Assembly: GCA_937880805.1 (NCBI GenBank)
Contig: CALGRR010000060.1
Span: 1-17,465 of the forward strand
Direction: 5' to 3'
Length of the DNA stretch: 17,465 bases
Origin: an uncultured Clostridia bacterium
GTDB lineage: Bacteria; Bacillota; Clostridia; Oscillospirales; Acutalibacteraceae
Positions within the stretch are counted from its first letter, which is position 1, and each line of letters opens with the position of its first letter. Positions 13,699 to 17,465 of the stretch are shown in pieces. The position numbers and the translations under genes are program-made. The notes under the pieces were generated by a model. It worked only from the letters and a program-made list of their open reading frames with translations, searched no databases and was not told where the DNA came from.

Positions 13699-15364
13699 CG
13701 GTAATCGACTCCTTCAGCTTCGCAAGAGCGATTTTTGTTTCTGCGGCTGTTTCGCCGAGAAGCGATGCAATTTCCTGAACAATACGCATCTGCTTTTCAA
13801 CAACTCTGTCCGCAACCTCAACGGTCTGACGGCTGATGCTTTCTTTCTTTTCACGCTCCGCTTCTTCGTCGGTAACATCACGCATAATTCCGATAAGAAG
13901 GTGTGAGTCACGGTCATAAACAACAGTCTGCTCAACGTATCTCTTATATTCTGCAAGATATACACGCTGGTCACGGACATCTCTGCCTGTTGAAAGAACG
14001 GTCATAAACACGCTGGGGTCAAGGATTCTGATTACCTGATCACCGAGAACATCGGATGCAGAGCGAATATTCATAATCTTTCTTGCGGCGGTGTTTATCT
14101 GCTGAACCTCAAGCTGTTCGTTGAGAACAATAAGTCCGTTGGGGGTGTTTTTAACGATTGTGTCGGAAAAGCTTTCTGCTTTATCCTTAAGATAAGGCAG
14201 ACACATTGAAAATTCCGCCTTGCCCTGTGAAATTGCAATAGCTTTTTCACGGCAGGTATTATAGCCGCACGAACCGCAGTTAAGCTCATCGGAGGGCTTG
14301 AATTTGCCCATCTGACGGAGAATGTTGTTTATTTCCGTTTCTGAAGGCAAAGGAAGCTTTCTTTCGATATAGCTGAAATTCTTTTTGAGCTCGATTGCTT
14401 TGGGCTGGTCAACCTCAAAATCTTTGCTTCCTGCATAGTTTGCAACTTCAATATAGTCCTTGATGTTTGAGGTGTGGTGATATTTTTCAATAACGGGACC
14501 GCCTACGCAGCTGCCCACGCAAGATGACATTTCAATAAAGCACTTATGGATCTTACCTTTTTCAATATCTTTAAGCACAGCAATACAATTCTCAACACCG
14601 TCAATGGCAACGTATGTATAGTCGCTCGTTTCGGTCATTGTTTTGAGCACGCCGCCCGTTGTGGGGAAGAATCTGGCACGGCTGAATTCATCTTTATCAG
14701 AAATTGCTTCAAGCTCAATATTTTCTTCTTTGAGCCATTCGGTAAGTTCCTCGAATGTAAGAACGGCATCTGCAATACCTTCGTAGTATTCCGCTTCATC
14801 CTTTTTGGCAACGCAGGGACCTACAAAAACGGTTTTTGCGTTGGGAATACGCTTTTTAATATCCTGACAGTGTGCCTGCATTGGTGACATAACATCGGCA
14901 AGATATTCGAGTGCTGCGGGATAATGCTTCTGGATCAGAAGATTTATTGAATGACAGCAGGAAGAAATGATAACGTCTCTCTCCTCTTCCGCAAGTATTC
15001 TTTCATATTCATTCTTAACAATAGTTGCTCCGATTGCGGTTTCTTCAACATCAAAAAAACCGAGTTTTTGGAGTGCCGAACGCATTGAATTGATTCCGAC
15101 GCCGTCATAATTTGCGATAAATGAGGGAGCAAGGCTGACTACAACGGGATCGCCGCTCTGAATAAGCACCTTTACCTTTTCAACCTCGTTCACTATTTCC
15201 TTTGCGTTTTGCGGACACACAACAAAGCACTGACCGCATAGAATGCACTCGTTACCTATAATATGCGCCTGATTGCCCGAAAAGCGGATGGCTTTGACCG
15301 GGCAATGGCGGATACATTTATAGCAGTTTTTGCAGTTTGATTTTTTAAGGGTCAGACAATTCAT
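13691..15364 (-). CDS. hydS: Group C sensory [FeFe] hydrogenase with PAS domain
   Basis: A 557-residue protein of the putative H2-sensing class. Domains in order: two [4Fe-4S] ferredoxin motifs (C11, C14, C17, C21 and C40, C43, C46, C50); an H-cluster domain with SSCCHSI (135-141), GPCVAKKDE (182-190) and SCVGSCVGG (281-289); a second FeS domain with C363, C366, C371 and C388; a PAS domain at about 400-500 (PNGLIVLNEQLEV, 408-420); and a C-terminal coiled coil (about 500-557) rather than a histidine kinase. In the first H-cluster motif the usual Pro after CC is His, which I recall from relatives. Enzymes of this class are thought to report H2 or redox state instead of turning over rapidly. 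The start has AAAGGAAG overlapping the upstream stop. The symbol follows R. albus usage. Confidence 0.88.
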   Translation of the reverse strand: MNCLTLKKSNCKNCYKCIRHCPVKAIRFSGNQAHIIGNECILCGQCFVVCPQNAKEIVNEVEKVKVLIQSGDPVVVSLAPSFIANYDGVGINSMRSALQKLGFFDVEETAIGATIVKNEYERILAEEERDVIISSCCHSINLLIQKHYPAALEYLADVMSPMQAHCQDIKKRIPNAKTVFVGPCVAKKDEAEYYEGIADAVLTFEELTEWLKEENIELEAISDKDEFSRARFFPTTGGVLKTMTETSDYTYVAIDGVENCIAVLKDIEKGKIHKCFIEMSSCVGSCVGGPVIEKYHHTSNIKDYIEVANYAGSKDFEVDQPKAIELKKNFSYIERKLPLPSETEINNILRQMGKFKPSDELNCGSCGYNTCREKAIAISQGKAEFSMCLPYLKDKAESFSDTIVKNTPNGLIVLNEQLEVQQINTAARKIMNIRSASDVLGDQVIRILDPSVFMTVLSTGRDVRDQRVYLAEYKRYVEQTVVYDRDSHLLIGIMRDVTDEEAEREKKESISRQTVEVADRVVEKQMRIVQEIASLLGETAAETKIALAKLKESITDE

Positions 15365-15370
15365 ATTCTG

Positions 15371-15628
15371 TTACTTCCTTTCAACTGCGGATAAAATATT
15401 TTCATTGAAAAATTCCTTGAAATTCTCTTTTGTTATGCCGACGTGAACATCATCATTGACCTGAATTGTTACACCAACACGATTACACTTGCCGATGCAA
15501 AAGCTTCCGGCAAGTGTAACCTCGTCTTCAAGATGATGTTCTTCAACGGCTTTCTGAAGAAGCTCAACAATTTCGGGTGAACCCTTCAGGTGGCATGAGC
15601 TGCCGACACAAACCTGAACAATCACCAT
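15371..15628 (-). CDS. Thioredoxin-like [2Fe-2S] ferredoxin, second copy
   Basis: An 85-residue protein of the thioredoxin-fold [2Fe-2S] family (NuoE/HoxE C-terminal-like). The four ligands are C7 and C12 (CVGSSC) and C44 and C48 (FCIGKC), in the C-x4-C and C-x3-C spacing of the family. Such proteins pass single electrons in hydrogenase and Complex I-like assemblies. It lies 3 bp after its paralogue and 6 bp before the sensory hydrogenase, so it is probably a redox partner of that protein. The GAAGGTG ribosome binding site lies at the end of the upstream gene. It has a longer C-terminus (VERK) than its neighbour. Confidence 0.85.
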   Translation of the reverse strand: MVIVQVCVGSSCHLKGSPEIVELLQKAVEEHHLEDEVTLAGSFCIGKCNRVGVTIQVNDDVHVGITKENFKEFFNENILSAVERK

Positions 15629-15631
15629 AGC

Positions 15632-15871
15632 TTACACCTTCGCAATAACTTCTTTTGAGAAGAATTCGTCTACTGTTTCGGGAGTTACCGAAAAGAAATT
15701 GTCGTCAACGGTAACGCATACGCCCTGCTGGCATTTGCCCATGCAGAAAGTTCCGCCAAGCTCAACCTTATCGCCGAGCTTATTTTCGCTGATGAGATAC
15801 TGAAGCTGTTCAACAACCTGTCTTGAACCTTTGATGTGGCATGATGAACCGATACATACTGTAATTTTCAT
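15632..15871 (-). CDS. Thioredoxin-like [2Fe-2S] ferredoxin, first copy
   Basis: A 79-residue paralogue of the next gene, with the same cluster ligands (CIGSSC and FCMGKC) and an extra cysteine in GVCVTV. The start at 15871 is preferred because AAGGAG (15886-15881) is nine bases away; the ATG at 15877 is only three bases from it. The ribosome binding site overlaps the kinase stop codon, and the gap to the next gene is 3 bp. The pair looks like a tandem duplication, well diverged. Confidence 0.85.
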   Translation of the reverse strand: MKITVCIGSSCHIKGSRQVVEQLQYLISENKLGDKVELGGTFCMGKCQQGVCVTVDDNFFSVTPETVDEFFSKEVIAKV

Positions 15872-15884
15872 TGTCATTATCTCC

Positions 15885-16634
15885 TTATTCGTAATCTACA
15901 ACGTTAGCCCATGAAAGAAGGAATTCTCTCTCTTTTTCATTGCCCTTAACTGACTGTGAAGCCGCAACAATGGGCATCCACTTCTGAACATACTGCTTTG
16001 CTGTGTTGCTCTTCTTGCAGAAGAGTTCGAGATATTCTTTTGCACCGTTGATGTCACCGCTGAGCCAGAAAAGAAGATAAGTTCTTGCAGCATCTGCTGA
16101 TGCATTACCCTGTGTTGCGTGTGACCAGTCAAGGATATAGGGAGTGCCGTCTTCTGCGATAATGATATTTGAGGGGTTAAAGTCGCCGTGGCAAACCTTA
16201 TTGTGCTTGGGCATACCTTCAAGACGGGTGTGAAGGTCATACTTTGTTGTAGCTTCAAGCTCTGACTGGCTGATTTTTCTGTTCATCTTATCCTTGAGCT
16301 TGTTGAGAAGCGGGCAGGTCTTTGACTGCACTTCAAGCTGAAGGTCAACAAGAAGCTCAAGATATTCGCTCTTCTTATCTTCATCTTCTGCCATAAGCTG
16401 TGCAAGTGTTTTGCCCTTGATATACTCGGAAACGATTGCCCATTTGCCGTCAATCATGGTAACTTCAAGCACCTTGGGGATGTTAAGACCTGTTTCCTCA
16501 ATTCTTGCCTGATTAAGAGCCTCATTGAGAACATCAGCCTTTGAATAATCGTCATTGAAAACCTTAACGCAAACGTCACCGTCACGGTAGATTGTCTTAT
16601 TGTTTCTTACTGCTATAACTCTGTCAAGTTTCAT
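15885..16634 (-). CDS. Aminoglycoside phosphotransferase-fold kinase
   Basis: A 249-residue protein of the APH/choline-kinase fold. The catalytic loop HGDFNPSN is at residues 149-156 (D151 and N156) and the metal-binding DW is at 169-170. K24 in VCVKVF is a candidate ATP-binding lysine. The phosphate acceptor cannot be read from sequence; APH-fold kinases act on small molecules as well as proteins. Its fixed place between adhE and the sensory hydrogenase module, with a phosphatase three genes downstream, suggests a role in the same signalling circuit rather than antibiotic resistance. I recall kinases being reported near group C hydrogenase genes. The start has AAGGAGG; the gap to adhE is 22 bp without a terminator, so the two are probably co-transcribed. 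Confidence 0.8.
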   Translation of the reverse strand: MKLDRVIAVRNNKTIYRDGDVCVKVFNDDYSKADVLNEALNQARIEETGLNIPKVLEVTMIDGKWAIVSEYIKGKTLAQLMAEDEDKKSEYLELLVDLQLEVQSKTCPLLNKLKDKMNRKISQSELEATTKYDLHTRLEGMPKHNKVCHGDFNPSNIIIAEDGTPYILDWSHATQGNASADAARTYLLFWLSGDINGAKEYLELFCKKSNTAKQYVQKWMPIVAASQSVKGNEKEREFLLSWANVVDYE

Positions 16635-16656
16635 TATTGTATATCCTCCTTCTCAA

Positions 16657-17465
16657 TTATGCCTTCTTGCTTTTTCTGTATGCGGACTTAACCTTGTCGG
16701 ACTCAAAAACCTTGATGTCGTCTGCTGTGGGCATAGCCTTTTCAACAAAGTGCTTGCCGTAGTAAGCATTGAGATACATCTGCTTGAGTTCGCTCATAAG
16801 GGGATATCTGGGGTTTGCGCCTGTGCACTGGTCATCGAATGCCTGCTCAACCATATCATCAAGACGGTCAAGGAAATCCTTTTCGTCAACGCCGTAATCC
16901 TTGATTGTTTCTTTAATACCAACCTGAGCTTTAAGGTCATTGATTGCCTTAATGAGATTTTCAAGCTTCTCTTTGTCGTTCTTGCCGCCGAGGCCAAGAT
17001 AATCAGCGATTTCTGCATAGCGTGCAAGAGTGTGGGGATGGTCATACTGTGAGAATGTGCCCATTTTTGCAGGTGCTTCGGAAGCATTGAAACGGAGAAC
17101 CTCTTCAATCATCAGTGCGTTTGCAACGCCGTGGGGAAGATGATGGAATGCGCCGAGTTTATGAGCCATTGAGTGGCAGATGCCGAGGAATGCATTTGCG
17201 AATGCCATACCTGCCATTGTTGCTGCGTTAGCCATCTTTTCTCTTGCTTCAATGTCTGTCTGACCGTTTTCGTATGCTCTGGGAAGATATGTGAAAATAT
17301 TCTTGAGAGCCTGAAGTGCAAGACCGTCTGTGTAGTCGGTTGCAAGCATTGCTGCGTAAGCTTCAACTGCGTGAGTTACAGCGTCGATACCCGATGCAGC
17401 TGTGAGACCCTTGGGAGCTGACATATGGAAATCTGTATCAATAATTGCCATATTGGGAAGAAGCT
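16657..17465 (-). CDS. adhE: Bifunctional acetaldehyde/alcohol dehydrogenase AdhE, C-terminal part (5' end outside window)
   Basis: The frame is open to the right edge, so the gene continues outside; the visible part is about 268 residues of the iron-dependent alcohol dehydrogenase domain. Counting from the methionine at 17451, the metal ligands are D23 and H27 (SGIDAVTHAVEAY), H93 (GICHSMAHKLG) and H107 (HHLPHG), the spacing known from FucO-type enzymes. The ending GANPRYPLMSELKQMYLNAYYG is shared with AdhE proteins rather than stand-alone alcohol dehydrogenases. The enzyme reduces acetyl-CoA through acetaldehyde to ethanol, oxidising NADH. The N-terminal aldehyde dehydrogenase half is not visible, so a single-domain enzyme cannot be fully excluded. 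It precedes the kinase by 22 bp. Confidence 0.85.
   Translation of the reverse strand, partial: LLPNMAIIDTDFHMSAPKGLTAASGIDAVTHAVEAYAAMLATDYTDGLALQALKNIFTYLPRAYENGQTDIEAREKMANAATMAGMAFANAFLGICHSMAHKLGAFHHLPHGVANALMIEEVLRFNASEAPAKMGTFSQYDHPHTLARYAEIADYLGLGGKNDKEKLENLIKAINDLKAQVGIKETIKDYGVDEKDFLDRLDDMVEQAFDDQCTGANPRYPLMSELKQMYLNAYYGKHFVEKAMPTADDIKVFESDKVKSAYRKSKKA

Overview
The window looks like a chromosomal stretch of a low-to-moderate-GC, spore-lineage anaerobic Firmicute, most likely a gut or rumen Ruminococcus-type Clostridia (Oscillospiraceae). The reasons are a fermentative AdhE alcohol dehydrogenase, group B and group C [FeFe]-hydrogenase genes, alpha/beta-type small acid-soluble spore protein (SASP) genes, strong AGGAGG-type ribosome binding sites and BspA-like leucine-rich repeats. 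The genus is an inference from gene content only.

Layout. (1) Positions 1-182 hold the 3' end of an unidentified + strand gene. (2) Positions 265-3485 are a visibly AT-rich + strand operon: a sigma-A-like promoter, a Fic-domain protein, a DUF5677-like protein, an unknown protein with a possible HEPN-type R-x6-H motif, and a perfect 12-bp terminator hairpin shared with the opposite strand. It reads as accessory DNA. (3) From 3490 to about 6090 the - strand carries a small DUF6061-like gene, SASP copy 1, an ankyrin-like protein with a six-cysteine insert, a small membrane protein and a shortened SASP copy 2. (4) Positions 6192-10613 are a three-gene - strand operon with its own promoter and terminator: a GH101-like TIM-barrel protein without a signal peptide, a membrane-anchored BspA-type LRR protein, and a GPH/MFS-like transporter. 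(5) SASP copy 3 lies at 10740-11022. (6) From 11023 to the right edge is a tightly packed - strand cluster, read in the order adhE (3' part), APH-like kinase, two thioredoxin-fold [2Fe-2S] proteins, group C sensory [FeFe] hydrogenase with a PAS domain, SpoIIE/PP2C-type phosphatase, group B [FeFe] hydrogenase, and a 16-bp terminator hairpin.

Two things stand out. First, a block of about 189 bp (a complete 5' leader plus the first 28 SASP codons) occurs three times in direct orientation, nearly identical even in the non-coding part, and each copy runs into a different, non-SASP C-terminus. Copies 2 and 3 also share a downstream terminator whose stem shows compensatory changes. The copies sit exactly at operon boundaries and bracket two gene cassettes. 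Second, the hydrogenase cluster combines a putative H2 or redox sensor (group C hydrogenase with PAS) with a kinase-fold protein, a phosphatase, two small redox proteins, a catalytic-type hydrogenase and adhE. This looks like a self-contained circuit coupling H2 level to reductant disposal. Hydrogenase maturation genes (hydE, hydF, hydG) are not in the window.

No rRNA, tRNA, CRISPR array, transposase or recombinase was seen.
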